From NCBI GenBank assembly GCA_052103955.1, contig JBQELO010000011.1:1-64000 (forward strand): 64,000 nt of DNA, given 5' to 3'. The notes under the pieces were generated by a model. That model saw only the letters and a program-made list of their open reading frames with translations, was not told where the DNA came from and searched no databases. This document shows positions 17,209-25,754 of this stretch, in pieces. The translations under genes and the position numbers were made by a program. This stretch comes from Paenalcaligenes sp052103955 (GTDB lineage: Bacteria > Pseudomonadota > Gammaproteobacteria > Burkholderiales > Burkholderiaceae_B). Within the stretch, counting starts at the first letter, position 1, and each line of letters begins with the position of its first letter.

Positions 17209-18204
17209 ATGCGGTTATTGCAGTCCATCCACAACCTGTATAGCAACCTGCCGCAACCCGCTGTGCAGCAGGTTGCGGTTGCGTTAAGTGGTGGGGTGGA
17301 CTCGGCAGCCTTGGCGCTGCATATGGCCGTTTGGGCCAAAGCACTCAACCTGCCACTACATTGTTTTCATGTGCACCACGGGCTGCAAGACGTAGCCGAC
17401 CAGTGGTCGCACCATGTACAAACGCTTGCTCACCATCTAGGGGCGACCCTTCATATAGAACGCGTATGCGTAGACCTATTGTCGGGTACCGGTATTGAAG
17501 CCGCTGCACGCGATGCACGCTATCTTGCGTTTCAGGCACTGTGTCAACGCGTAGGTGTGCAGCATCTATTCGTGGCGCATCACCAAGATGATCAAGCTGA
17601 AACTGTCTTGTTGCGCTTATTGCGGGGGTCGGGGCCTACGGGGTTGGGCGCTATGGCGCCTGTAAGCCAGCGAGAGGGCTTTACAGTGCTTCGCCCATGG
17701 TTGGATATGCCTCGTAGCGTATTGTTGGCTGTAGGCGAGCAACTCACGGCTACATTGAATTGGACGCCGGTACAAGATGGCACCAACGTCAGCGACGATT
17801 ACACGCGAGGCGCCGTACGTGAGCGCTTAAAACCGCATTTAAATGCACGCTGGCCCGGTTGGCAAAAGGTCTTAACCCGCCATGCGAAGCTAAGCCGAGA
17901 CACAGCTCAGTTATTGGAAGAAGTCGCGGCTGAAGATTTGCAGCGGTTGGATTACCGCAAGCGCGATCATAGTTTTGATTTGAAAACGTGGCGCGAATTA
18001 AGCGCGGCGCGCCAAGCACAAGTGATGCGACATTGGTTAGCGTTGGCGGGGCTGAAAATGCCTACTGAAGCACGCTTGGATGACATGATGCGTCAAATGC
18101 GTACTTTGCATGCCTTGGGTTTTGATAGGCAGATGAAAGTAAAACATGGCGAGTTTTACGTGATTTGTCGCCAAGGGCGTGTAATTTTGCAACAATATGC
18201 ATGA
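17209..18204 (+). CDS. tilS: tRNA(Ile)-lysidine synthase TilS
   Basis: An ATP-dependent enzyme that converts C34 of tRNA-Ile(CAU) to lysidine. The PP-loop is VALSGGVDSAALALHMA. The following HVHHGLQDVADQW and HHQDDQAETVLLRLLRGSG are family hallmarks. ATG 17209 (MRLLQSIHNLYS) is chosen because the frame upstream overlaps accA. At 331 residues the protein is short relative to E. coli TilS (432), and the C-terminal domain is reduced, as in many betaproteobacterial forms. Confidence 0.93.
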   Translation: MRLLQSIHNLYSNLPQPAVQQVAVALSGGVDSAALALHMAVWAKALNLPLHCFHVHHGLQDVADQWSHHVQTLAHHLGATLHIERVCVDLLSGTGIEAAARDARYLAFQALCQRVGVQHLFVAHHQDDQAETVLLRLLRGSGPTGLGAMAPVSQREGFTVLRPWLDMPRSVLLAVGEQLTATLNWTPVQDGTNVSDDYTRGAVRERLKPHLNARWPGWQKVLTRHAKLSRDTAQLLEEVAAEDLQRLDYRKRDHSFDLKTWRELSAARQAQVMRHWLALAGLKMPTEARLDDMMRQMRTLHALGFDRQMKVKHGEFYVICRQGRVILQQYA

Positions 18205-18214
18205 AAAGTCTGAT

Positions 18215-18348
18215 AAATGCCCCATTCGACGACGGGAAATATCGTTAGAATAGAATGGCCCTTTTTCGCCACCGGGCCGTCCCAAGGCAAAAGCGAGCCC
18301 CTTGGGGGATACGCACCTTGCGAAGCCGGTGAGGCATGGGGCATTTTT
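18215..18348 (+). ncRNA. Structured lysC leader / intergenic RNA element
   Basis: Three nested inverted repeats fill the tilS-lysC gap. The outer pair is AAATGCCCCAT (18215-18225) with ATGGGGCATTT (18336-18346), running into a T-run. Inside it are CACCGG (18270-18275) with CCGGTG (18326-18331), and innermost CCCAAGG (18281-18287) with CCTTGGG (18300-18306). It resembles GC-rich intergenic stem elements seen in Burkholderiales, and may be a terminator for tilS or a control element for lysC. It is not a recognisable lysine riboswitch. The ncRNA label is tentative. Confidence 0.5.
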
Positions 18349-18387
18349 AGGTACAGACACCACTTCTATTGATTTTCGAGTAATAAG

Positions 18388-19647
18388 ATGTCCTTGATCG
18401 TTCAAAAATATGGCGGCACTTCTATGGGCTCTGTGGAGCGCATCAGAAATGTCGCAAAACGCGTGGCCAAATGGCATGCGGCCGGTCACCAGGTCGTAGT
18501 CGTACCTTCTGCTATGTCAGGGGAAACTAATCGTTTATTAGGGTTGGCTAAAGAACTTAGCCCACGCCCCGATGCACGCGAACAGGACATGCTTGCGGCA
18601 ACTGGCGAACAGGCTAGCAGCTCTTTGCTGGCTATGGCGTTGATCGCAATGGGTGTGCCTGCACGTAGTTACGCTGGTTGGCAGGTGGCCGTGCATACCG
18701 ACTCCTCCTACACAAAGGCCCGAATTAAATCTATTGATAGCGACCGCGTTAAGGGCGACCTGGATGCTGGGCGCGTCGTGATTGTGACGGGTTTCCAAGG
18801 TATTGATGACAACGGCAACATTACGACCTTGGGTCGTGGTGGTTCCGACACCTCGGCGGTAGCGATTGCTGCAGCGATGGGTGCTGAAGAGTGCCTGATC
18901 TTTACTGATGTGGATGGTGTTTACACTACTGACCCTCGCGTGGTGCCAGAAGCTCGTCGCATGAGCGTGGTGTCTTTTGAAGAAATGTTTGAGCTGGCAT
19001 CGCTGGGCTCTAAAGTACTGCAAATTCGCTCCGTAGAATTTGCAGGTAAATACCGTGTGCCGGTACGCGTGTTGTCATCGCTTACCGACCCAGAAATTGC
19101 GCTCGAGGAAGAGAAAAACTCGGGCACATTGATTACATTCGAGGAAGATCAAAAAATGGAAGCTGCCGTTGTATCGGGTATCGCTTTTAGCCGTGATGAA
19201 GCCAAATTTACCCTGCGTGCCGTACCTGACACCCCAGGGGTGGCCTATTCCATCTTGGGCCCAATCGCTGCAGCTAACATTGACGTAGACATGATCCTGC
19301 AGAACTTGTCTGCACAGGGCACTACCGACTTCTCTTTCACTGTAAATCGTATTGATGCTGATCGCACTAACGAATTGTTGGAAACCCAAATTGGGCCAGC
19401 AGTGGGTGCAGGCGAAATCGTATTCGACAGCAAAGTGGCGAAAGTATCCATCGTGGGTATTGGTATGCGTAGTCATGCCGGTGTGGCCAGCGCTATGTTC
19501 CGCGCGTTGTCCGAAGAGGGCATCAATATCCAAATGATCAGCACCAGCGAGATCAAAACTTCCGTTGTGATTGACGAGAAGTACATGGAGTTGGCGGTGC
19601 GTGCGCTGCACAAAGCCTTTGAACTGGACCAAGAAAAGGCTCAGTAA
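18388..19647 (+). CDS. lysC: Aspartate kinase
   Basis: The 419-residue aspartokinase catalyses the first step of the lysine, threonine and methionine pathway. The kinase domain has QKYGGTSMGSVERI at the N-terminus and TLGRGGSDTSAVAIA plus FTDVDGVYTTDPR in the middle. Two C-terminal ACT domains (about residues 265-410, including FTLRAVPDTPGVAYSIL and VSIVGIGMRSHAGVA) provide feedback control by lysine/threonine. The gene lies behind a structured leader. Confidence 0.96.
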   Translation: MSLIVQKYGGTSMGSVERIRNVAKRVAKWHAAGHQVVVVPSAMSGETNRLLGLAKELSPRPDAREQDMLAATGEQASSSLLAMALIAMGVPARSYAGWQVAVHTDSSYTKARIKSIDSDRVKGDLDAGRVVIVTGFQGIDDNGNITTLGRGGSDTSAVAIAAAMGAEECLIFTDVDGVYTTDPRVVPEARRMSVVSFEEMFELASLGSKVLQIRSVEFAGKYRVPVRVLSSLTDPEIALEEEKNSGTLITFEEDQKMEAAVVSGIAFSRDEAKFTLRAVPDTPGVAYSILGPIAAANIDVDMILQNLSAQGTTDFSFTVNRIDADRTNELLETQIGPAVGAGEIVFDSKVAKVSIVGIGMRSHAGVASAMFRALSEEGINIQMISTSEIKTSVVIDEKYMELAVRALHKAFELDQEKAQ

Positions 19648-19741
19648 ATCGGTAGTACGCGGTATTTTCCGCGTACAGAGGAAAAAAACGTTCTAGGGCT
19701 AGCAAAATTTGTTTTACTCGTGCTAGAATAGTTTTTTTGCT

Positions 19742-19834
19742 GGGAATGTGGCCGAGAGGTTGAAGGTACTCCCCTGCTAAGGGAGCATGCGGCTTATACC
19801 CGCATCGAGGGTTCGAATCCCTCCATTCCCGCCA
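19742..19834 (+). tRNA. tRNA-Ser (anticodon GCT)
   Basis: The 93-base class II tRNA has acceptor arms GGGAATG (19742-19748) and CATTCCC. The anticodon stem is CTCCC/GGGAG around a loop with GCT at 19776-19778, the variable arm is long, the T-loop is GGTTCGAATCC, and CCA is encoded at the 3' end. It reads AGC/AGU codons. A terminator follows within 20 bases. Confidence 0.97.
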
Positions 19835-19848
19835 GCGAAATTTGAATG

Positions 19849-19876
19849 AAGCCCTTGTTTATCAAGGGCTTTTTTC
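19849..19876 (+). terminator. Terminator after tRNA-Ser
   Basis: AGCCCTTG (19850-19857) pairs with CAAGGGCT (19863-19870) across TTTAT, followed by a T-run. Confidence 0.9.
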
Positions 19877-20010
19877 ATTTCTGCGCGCAGTAGATCTTAG
19901 GCAGGTGTATGTGTCAGCGCAGACAGCGGTGAATAATCACTGTATAGACGTGTGATGGCTATCGCTATCCTGTAGAAAAGTCGTGCCACTCTAGGTACGC
20001 CATAGTCAGT

Positions 20011-20035
20011 AAACCCGCTTTAGCGGGTTTTTTAT
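20011..20035 (+). terminator. Second terminator in the tRNA-Ser downstream gap
   Basis: AAACCCGCT (20011-20019) and AGCGGGTTT (20022-20030) form a tight hairpin followed by TTTT. The stretch 19880-20010 before it holds no gene I can support; an intrinsic terminator with no obvious gene in front could mark a small RNA, but no promoter is clear. Confidence 0.8.
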
Positions 20036-20120
20036 TGCCTGCGATTATTAGGTTTGTACGAGACTTGTCTACTTAAGCCTTTATAATGACTACAAATCAG
20101 CGCAAATAGGGGTAAAGGCC

Positions 20121-20249
20121 ATGAGAATTGCCTTATTTATTTTTGGTGCCATAGCCGTGGTTTACCTAGTAGTTAAAGGTTTTAAGCAGGTTATAGAGGA
20201 AAGCCGTCAGAAACGGCAAGATCAAGATTCAGACCATAGGCTGAAATAA
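20121..20249 (+). CDS. Small single-pass membrane protein (42 residues)
   Basis: ATG 20121 opens a 42-codon frame preceded by AGGGGTAAAGGCC, a good ribosome-binding site. The peptide has one hydrophobic segment (IALFIFGAIAVVYLVV) followed by a charged tail (KQVIEESRQKRQDQDSDHRLK), the layout of a small bitopic inner-membrane protein with a cytoplasmic C-terminus. It stands alone between a terminator and the phosphatase gene 47 bases downstream. I do not recognise a family and infer no function. Confidence 0.6.
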   Translation: MRIALFIFGAIAVVYLVVKGFKQVIEESRQKRQDQDSDHRLK

Positions 20250-20296
20250 GCAGAGTAGCTAAGCCTGCCACTTTGAACTCGTCACAGGAAGGTTTA

Positions 20297-21052
20297 ATGG
20301 ATACAGAGCAAAATGTACAAGGGCAACGTGCCGTTGCTTTTGAAGGCGTAACGAATTTTCGTGATTTGGGCGGATACCAAAGTGTTGATGGTGGGCATGT
20401 GCGTTGGCAGACCCTCTATAGATCAGCCCATTTGGCCGATTTAACACCGTCTGACCAGTTGCAGCTGCAAGCCTTACAAGTGAACCAAAGCATAGATTTA
20501 CGTGGGCAGTTTGAACGTAAGAAAAAACCGTATAACTATCAGTTCTTGCAGCACACCGTATGTGGCATTGAGCCTGAGGTCGCTCGCTTGGTAGATGGTA
20601 TGGTGCAGCAACATGGGCATGTGACCCCAGAACAAGCTAGCCAGTACATGCAAAGCATGTATCACGATTTCCACCAAAATAATCAAGCCCACTTTTCGCA
20701 GTGTTTACGTACAGTATGTGCTGCTGATGAGCCCTTAGTGGTGCATTGCACGGCAGGTAAAGACCGCACTGGCTTTGCATCGGCATTGCTGCTCAGCATG
20801 CTAGGTGTACACCGTGATGATATCTTGGCGGATTACATGCTGACTGAACAGTATTATCACCGTTCCTTGAAAGCGGAATATGGCATGAGTGAAGACGTTA
20901 TGCGTATTTTGTGGGGAGTAAGCGCACAGTACCTAGAGCAAAGTTTTGATGAGCTAGATACGCAGTACGGTTCAGTGCTGAGTTACGTGACGGATGGCTT
21001 GAAAATCGAGGCAACTGACATAGAGCAATTGCGTTCTCGCTTGTTAATGTAA
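20297..21052 (+). CDS. Tyrosine/serine phosphatase (Y_phosphatase3 type)
   Basis: The 251-residue protein carries FEGVTNFRDLGGYQSVDGG and LYRSAHL at the N-terminus and the CX5R loop HCTAGKDRTGFASALLLSMLG near residue 155. These mark the bacterial tyrosine phosphatase family related to Mycobacterium PtpB and Listeria LipA. ATG 20297 has AGGAAGG (20286-20292) in front; an in-frame TTG at 20273 does not. No signal peptide is visible, so it is probably cytoplasmic. Substrates may be phosphotyrosine proteins or phosphoinositides. Confidence 0.87.
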   Translation: MDTEQNVQGQRAVAFEGVTNFRDLGGYQSVDGGHVRWQTLYRSAHLADLTPSDQLQLQALQVNQSIDLRGQFERKKKPYNYQFLQHTVCGIEPEVARLVDGMVQQHGHVTPEQASQYMQSMYHDFHQNNQAHFSQCLRTVCAADEPLVVHCTAGKDRTGFASALLLSMLGVHRDDILADYMLTEQYYHRSLKAEYGMSEDVMRILWGVSAQYLEQSFDELDTQYGSVLSYVTDGLKIEATDIEQLRSRLLM

Positions 21053-21077
21053 ATAGCGTGTCATTCCTGCTATATAG

Positions 21078-21103
21078 ACTTCACACTCAATAGAAAGTGA
21101 AGT
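21078..21103. repeat. Inverted repeat upstream of the decarboxylase gene
   Basis: ACTTCAC (21078-21084) and GTGAAGT (21097-21103) form a perfect 7-bp dyad 130 bases upstream of the decarboxylase start. There is no T-run. It may be an operator or simply a hairpin after the phosphatase gene. Confidence 0.4.
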
Positions 21104-21232
21104 GAACCGTACCTGTTATTTTTTGTGCTGAATAGAAACGTTTGGTTGCATAAAACTACGGTATGGTTCACAGAACCCCCTTTTTTGAGGCAGCCTCATT
21201 TGAGGTTAGCTGGTCTGTATAGGAGTTAAAGT

Positions 21233-23920
21233 ATGAGCTCGCGAGTAGGTACGTCATCCCTTGATCAGATATTTTCACTGGGGGCCGTACGATCGGACCT
21301 CTGGCGTGAACTTTTAGTTGCCGCCCAAAAATGGGCCCGTAACGAGGGGCAAGATCAGGTAGTTCAAGAAAAATTCCAACACCTACGTGATCTAGAAATT
21401 CTGCATGCTTACCCGGGCCGTCATTTGATGGCGACGCTGGCAGCACACTTGCAGGCAGGGCGCAGCACGGCCTTTGTAGAGTTAGCTAGCCGCATTTCTT
21501 TTGCCATTTTGGCGCGTTATTACAAAGACGATTCGCGCGAATGGGAAGCCAGCAACGATGTAGACCATTATGGCGATCTGCGCCATGAAGGCGAGAGCCT
21601 AGGTGGTGGCCGCCCGTATTTCGAGGTGTTGGTTGTAGCCCCTGGAAATAGCCCTCGTGTAGAGCGTAACGTGCAGCTATTGCGTGCACAACGCCGCAAA
21701 GAAGATGACTTTGTATACGAGCCGGTGGTGGTGGATAACTTCCAAGATGCTTTTTGCGCCATTTCGGTGAATAGCAATATTTGCGCGGTGGCTATTTTTG
21801 AAGGCATAGACTTCAAAAGTAAACAGTCGGTACCCTTGCTAGACCAAGCGATCCGAGAGCTGGATGTGCATGTGGATGAAAGCCATTTGGCCCTGCAGTT
21901 GGCGGTAACCTTAGCGAATTACCGTCCAGAATTGGATATTTATCTGCTCTCGGATTTACGCCCAGAAGAAATTGCCAGCGATGAACGCGCGAAGAGTGTG
22001 CGCCGTGTGTTGTACGCAGTAGAAGAACCTATGGAGCTGCACCTGTCTATCTTAGAAGGGGTGCGAGCACGTTATCAAACACCGTTTTTTGATAACTTAA
22101 AACGCTACGCTAGCAAGCCCATTAGTACCTTCCACGCGTTGCCTATTGCTCGCGGTAAATCGGTATTTAAGTCGGATTGGATTCGCGACATGGGCGAATT
22201 CTATGGCTTGAACCTATTTTTGGCCGAGTCATCTGCTACCACAGGTGGCTTAGACAGCTTGTTAGAGCCCACGGGCAACATTAAAAAAGCCCAAGAACGT
22301 GCGGCAAAAGCCTTTGGGGCAGAGCACTGCTTTTTTGTAACTAACGGTACCAGCACCTCGAACAAAATGGTGCTGATGGCCATTGCACAGCCTGGCGACA
22401 TCATCATTGTGGATAGGAACTGCCATAAGTCGCACCACTACGGCATGGTGTTAGGTGGCTTGCAGCCGTATTACGTGGAAGCCTTCCCCATGAAGGAATA
22501 CTCCATGTACGGTGCGGTGCCCCTGCAAAATATTAAGCGTGCCTTATTGAACCTGAAAAAAGAAGGCAAGTTGGATCAGGTGCGAGCCGTAGACCTGACT
22601 AACTGCACCTTTGATGGGCACGTCTATAACACTAGACGTGTGATGTTGGAGTGTTTGGCGATTAAACCCGACTTAGTGTTCTTGTGGGATGAGGCCTGGT
22701 TTGGTTTTGCGCATTGGTCACCTTTTTTGCGACCACGCACTGCAATGGGTGCAGCGTCGTACATAGAGAAATGGTTAACTGATCCTGCCTCGGTGGAAGA
22801 ATACGAACGCCAACAACACGAGTTAGGTAGCAACCCTAGCGATGAACAGTTGCTTAACACCTACTTGTTGCCTGACCCACGTTTAGTGCGCTTGCGTGTG
22901 TATCAGACTAACTCTACCCATAAATCCATGTCGGCCATTAGGCAGGGGTCTATGGTGTTGGTGAAAGACGTAGACTTCTACAGCATTGAACCTCAACTGC
23001 ACGAAGCCATCTTTACCCATGCCACCACCAGCCCGAATCAGCAGCTCATTGCGTCGCTAGACGTGGCACGTAGGCAAATGGAGTTAGAAGGCTATGGTTT
23101 GGTGAATAACGCCATCCAAATTGCCTTTGATATACGCAGCCAAATTAATAAACATCCGCTTATTTCGCGTTATTTCCAAGTGCTGGGCGCGGACAAGATG
23201 ATTCCTGCTGAATTCCGCCAAAGCGGTTTCCAAGATTTCTTGGTAGAAGGCACGAATTGGGATGACGCCGTATGCAGTATTAGGGATGACGAGTTCTTCC
23301 TAGACCCAACACGTATTACCTTGGTGTGCGGTACGGCAGGTTTTGACGGTACACAGTTTAAACAGCTGTTGGCCGACAAGTTTGATATTCAGTTGAATAA
23401 AACCTCGCGTAACTCGGTCTTGCTACAGTCCAACATCAACAATACACGCAGTGACGTGGCGCATTTAATCCGTGTCTTGCTGGAAATTTCTAGTGATGTG
23501 GAAGAAAAACTGACTAAAACAGGCGAGCAAGGGCGATTGCGTTTTGAAGAGCGTGTGAACAGTTTGATGCACGATGTGCCTGATTTGCCTAACTTTAGTC
23601 ACTTCCACGAGAAGTTCCGTCATGACAGCAATGGTGCTGTAGCGGTAGAGGGCAATATTCGTGAGGCTTTCTTCATGAGTTGGAAAGAAGAAAACTGCGA
23701 GTATGTGGCCTTAAATAGCGAGGAATGCGATAAACGCCTAAAAGATGGCCCTCCTATGGTGTCGGCAAAAATGGTGATTCCGTACCCACCCGGTTTTCCT
23801 ATCTTGGTACCAGGCCAAGTGATTAGTCGTGACACTATCGAATTCATGCGTAAGTTGGACGTGAAGGAAGTGCATGGCTATGAAGCTAGCCGTGGTCTAC
23901 AGTTACTTAAAATTCGTTAA
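21233..23920 (+). CDS. Orn/Lys/Arg decarboxylase with long N-terminal extension
   Basis: The 895-residue PLP enzyme belongs to the fold-I bacterial basic amino acid decarboxylases (LdcI/AdiA/SpeF). The order is: about 140 residues of extension, a response-regulator-like wing domain (residues ~125-280), the PLP core with FFVTNGTSTSNKMV, VDRNCHKSHHYG, FLWDEAWFGFAHW and the Schiff-base lysine K564 in STHKSMSA, and the C-terminal domain. E. coli homologues have 711-756 residues, so the extension is unusual. The substrate (ornithine, lysine or arginine) cannot be assigned. AGGAG precedes ATG 21233. The next gene, an exchanger, lies 76 bases downstream. Confidence 0.9.
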   Translation: MSSRVGTSSLDQIFSLGAVRSDLWRELLVAAQKWARNEGQDQVVQEKFQHLRDLEILHAYPGRHLMATLAAHLQAGRSTAFVELASRISFAILARYYKDDSREWEASNDVDHYGDLRHEGESLGGGRPYFEVLVVAPGNSPRVERNVQLLRAQRRKEDDFVYEPVVVDNFQDAFCAISVNSNICAVAIFEGIDFKSKQSVPLLDQAIRELDVHVDESHLALQLAVTLANYRPELDIYLLSDLRPEEIASDERAKSVRRVLYAVEEPMELHLSILEGVRARYQTPFFDNLKRYASKPISTFHALPIARGKSVFKSDWIRDMGEFYGLNLFLAESSATTGGLDSLLEPTGNIKKAQERAAKAFGAEHCFFVTNGTSTSNKMVLMAIAQPGDIIIVDRNCHKSHHYGMVLGGLQPYYVEAFPMKEYSMYGAVPLQNIKRALLNLKKEGKLDQVRAVDLTNCTFDGHVYNTRRVMLECLAIKPDLVFLWDEAWFGFAHWSPFLRPRTAMGAASYIEKWLTDPASVEEYERQQHELGSNPSDEQLLNTYLLPDPRLVRLRVYQTNSTHKSMSAIRQGSMVLVKDVDFYSIEPQLHEAIFTHATTSPNQQLIASLDVARRQMELEGYGLVNNAIQIAFDIRSQINKHPLISRYFQVLGADKMIPAEFRQSGFQDFLVEGTNWDDAVCSIRDDEFFLDPTRITLVCGTAGFDGTQFKQLLADKFDIQLNKTSRNSVLLQSNINNTRSDVAHLIRVLLEISSDVEEKLTKTGEQGRLRFEERVNSLMHDVPDLPNFSHFHEKFRHDSNGAVAVEGNIREAFFMSWKEENCEYVALNSEECDKRLKDGPPMVSAKMVIPYPPGFPILVPGQVISRDTIEFMRKLDVKEVHGYEASRGLQLLKIR

Positions 23921-23996
23921 CGCAACGATGGGTTAACCATGTATAACGGCCAGACTAGCAGTAGTTCTGGCCGTTATTGGCGTAGTAGGGGGAAAT

Positions 23997-25694
23997 ATGG
24001 CAATTTGGCATTGGGTAGAGCAAACCTTACGTAGTTATCCTGAACTGGCAATTTTCTTAGCCTTAGCGGCTGGTTATTGGATAGGTGGTAAGAAGTTTGG
24101 TAGTTTTAGTTTAGGGTCAGTGACCGGCACGCTGTTGGCCGGGGTGATTATTGGTCAGATAGGCATAGATATTTCACCGCACATTAAGTCGGTGTTTTTC
24201 ATCATGTTTCTGTTTGCTGTGGGCTTTGGTGTGGGGCCGCAGTTTGTGCGTGGGGTGGCGAACGACGGCTTACCGCAAGCCGTATTTGCTATTGTGATCT
24301 CGTGCCTGTGCTTGTTTTCGGTATATTTGGCTGCGGTGTTGTCGGGCTATGGCCCAGGTTTGGCTGCTGGCTTATTGGCGGGTACACAAACCATTTCAGC
24401 CTCTATTGGGTTGGCGACCGATGCCATTAACAGGCTGGATATGAGTGCCGATCAAATTCAGGCACAGTTAGATGCGATTCCGGTCGCGTACGCCGTGACT
24501 TACCTGTTTGGTACGGTAGGTACGGGTTGGATTATTGCGTACCTAGGGCCCAAAATCTTGCGCATTAACTTGCAAGAAGAATGTGCTCGTTACGAAAAAG
24601 AAATGTCCGAGGGCGCCCCAGACGGTGGCATACAGTCGGCGTGGTACCAGTACATTGTGCGCGCCTTCAAACTGACTAAACCTGATTTTATTGCGGGTAA
24701 AACGGTGGCTGAAGCCGAGGCGGGCATGACAGGTGGTGAACGTCTGTTCCTAGAAAACCTGCGTCGCAACGGTAAGATCATTGAGTTTGATGGCAATACG
24801 GTGTTGCAGGTGGGGGATGTGGTGGCGGTGTCGGGTAGGCACGAGACCTTAGTAGATTGGTCTAATCGTGCCGAAGAAGTAGCCGACCAAGAGTTACTAC
24901 AGATTCCCATTGAATCCATTGATGTGGTGGTCACCAGCAAAAATGCGAACGGCAAAACGTTGTTAGAGCTTTCTAAAAGCCCGTGCGCACGTGGGGTATA
25001 TGTCACTCGTATACGTCGTGGCTCCGTAGGGGTGGAAATCCCAGTGCAAGCACAAACCAAATTGCACCGTGGTGACATCGTTAGTGTGAGCGGTAGTCGC
25101 AAACATGTGGAGTCCGTCATTGAGGAATTCGGTTTTGCCGACAGACCCACCAGCGTGACCGACATGGTGTTTGTAGGTTCCGGTATTGTGCTGGGTGGTT
25201 TGGTGGGTGCAATCGTTGTACCTATAGGCGGTGTACCTATTACCCTGTCTACCTCGGGTGGTGCGTTGATAGCCGGTTTGATCTTCGGCTGGTTACGCAG
25301 CTTTAAGCCCAAACTGGGCAGTGTACCTAGCGCTACGCTATGGTTCATGAACTCGGTAGGGTTAAACGTGTTCATTGCCGTAGTAGGCATTACCGCAGGG
25401 CCTACCTTTATCCAAGGGGTAAAAGAAGTAGGGATAGAACTGTTCTTCTGGGGCTTATTTGCGACCAGCCTGCCTATGCTGCTGGCACCGTTAATCGGCA
25501 AATACATCTTCCGCTTTGACCCAGCCATTAACCTAGGGTGCTGCGGTGGTGCACGTACCAGTACCGCGTCGGTAGCGATGGTGGCTGAAGCGGCTGGAAG
25601 TAATGTACCTATGTTGGGTTATACCGTGCCTTACGCGATTAGCAATACGTTTCTGACGCTGTGGGGGATGGTGATTGTGTTGCTGCTGGGGTGA
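23997..25694 (+). CDS. AspT-family (AAE) amino acid exchanger
   Basis: The 565-residue transporter has the AAE layout: about five helices, two cytoplasmic TrkA-C/RCK-like domains (residues ~205-375, with GDVVAVSGRHETL and GDIVSVSGSRKHVE) and a second helical bundle with repeated GGARTSTASVAMVAEAAGS and GTQTISASIGLA motifs. The founding member AspT exchanges aspartate for alanine alongside aspartate decarboxylase. Here it follows a basic amino acid decarboxylase, suggesting substrate/product exchange and proton consumption. GGGGG precedes ATG 23997. Confidence 0.88.
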   Translation: MAIWHWVEQTLRSYPELAIFLALAAGYWIGGKKFGSFSLGSVTGTLLAGVIIGQIGIDISPHIKSVFFIMFLFAVGFGVGPQFVRGVANDGLPQAVFAIVISCLCLFSVYLAAVLSGYGPGLAAGLLAGTQTISASIGLATDAINRLDMSADQIQAQLDAIPVAYAVTYLFGTVGTGWIIAYLGPKILRINLQEECARYEKEMSEGAPDGGIQSAWYQYIVRAFKLTKPDFIAGKTVAEAEAGMTGGERLFLENLRRNGKIIEFDGNTVLQVGDVVAVSGRHETLVDWSNRAEEVADQELLQIPIESIDVVVTSKNANGKTLLELSKSPCARGVYVTRIRRGSVGVEIPVQAQTKLHRGDIVSVSGSRKHVESVIEEFGFADRPTSVTDMVFVGSGIVLGGLVGAIVVPIGGVPITLSTSGGALIAGLIFGWLRSFKPKLGSVPSATLWFMNSVGLNVFIAVVGITAGPTFIQGVKEVGIELFFWGLFATSLPMLLAPLIGKYIFRFDPAINLGCCGGARTSTASVAMVAEAAGSNVPMLGYTVPYAISNTFLTLWGMVIVLLLG

Positions 25695-25717
25695 TCTAGT
25701 TATAAGAAAGCAGCAAT

Positions 25718-25747
25718 AAAAAAGCCCAGCATACACTGGGCTTTTTT
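25718..25747. terminator. Bidirectional terminator, exchanger / corA operon
   Basis: AAAAAAGCCCAG (25718-25729) pairs with CTGGGCTTTTTT (25736-25747), with A/T tracts on both sides, between convergent units. Confidence 0.9.
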
Positions 25748-25754
25748 CATTCGC

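Noticed and set aside
18215..18387. Lysine riboswitch before lysC
   Set aside because: The structured element is shorter than the roughly 170-base L-box aptamer and I see none of its conserved junction sequences.
24590..25528. A 312-codon open frame antisense to the AspT-family gene
   Set aside because: The opposite strand encodes a full-length, motif-rich transporter. The antisense peptide is low in hydrophobic periodicity, rich in P/T/S and has no recognisable domain.
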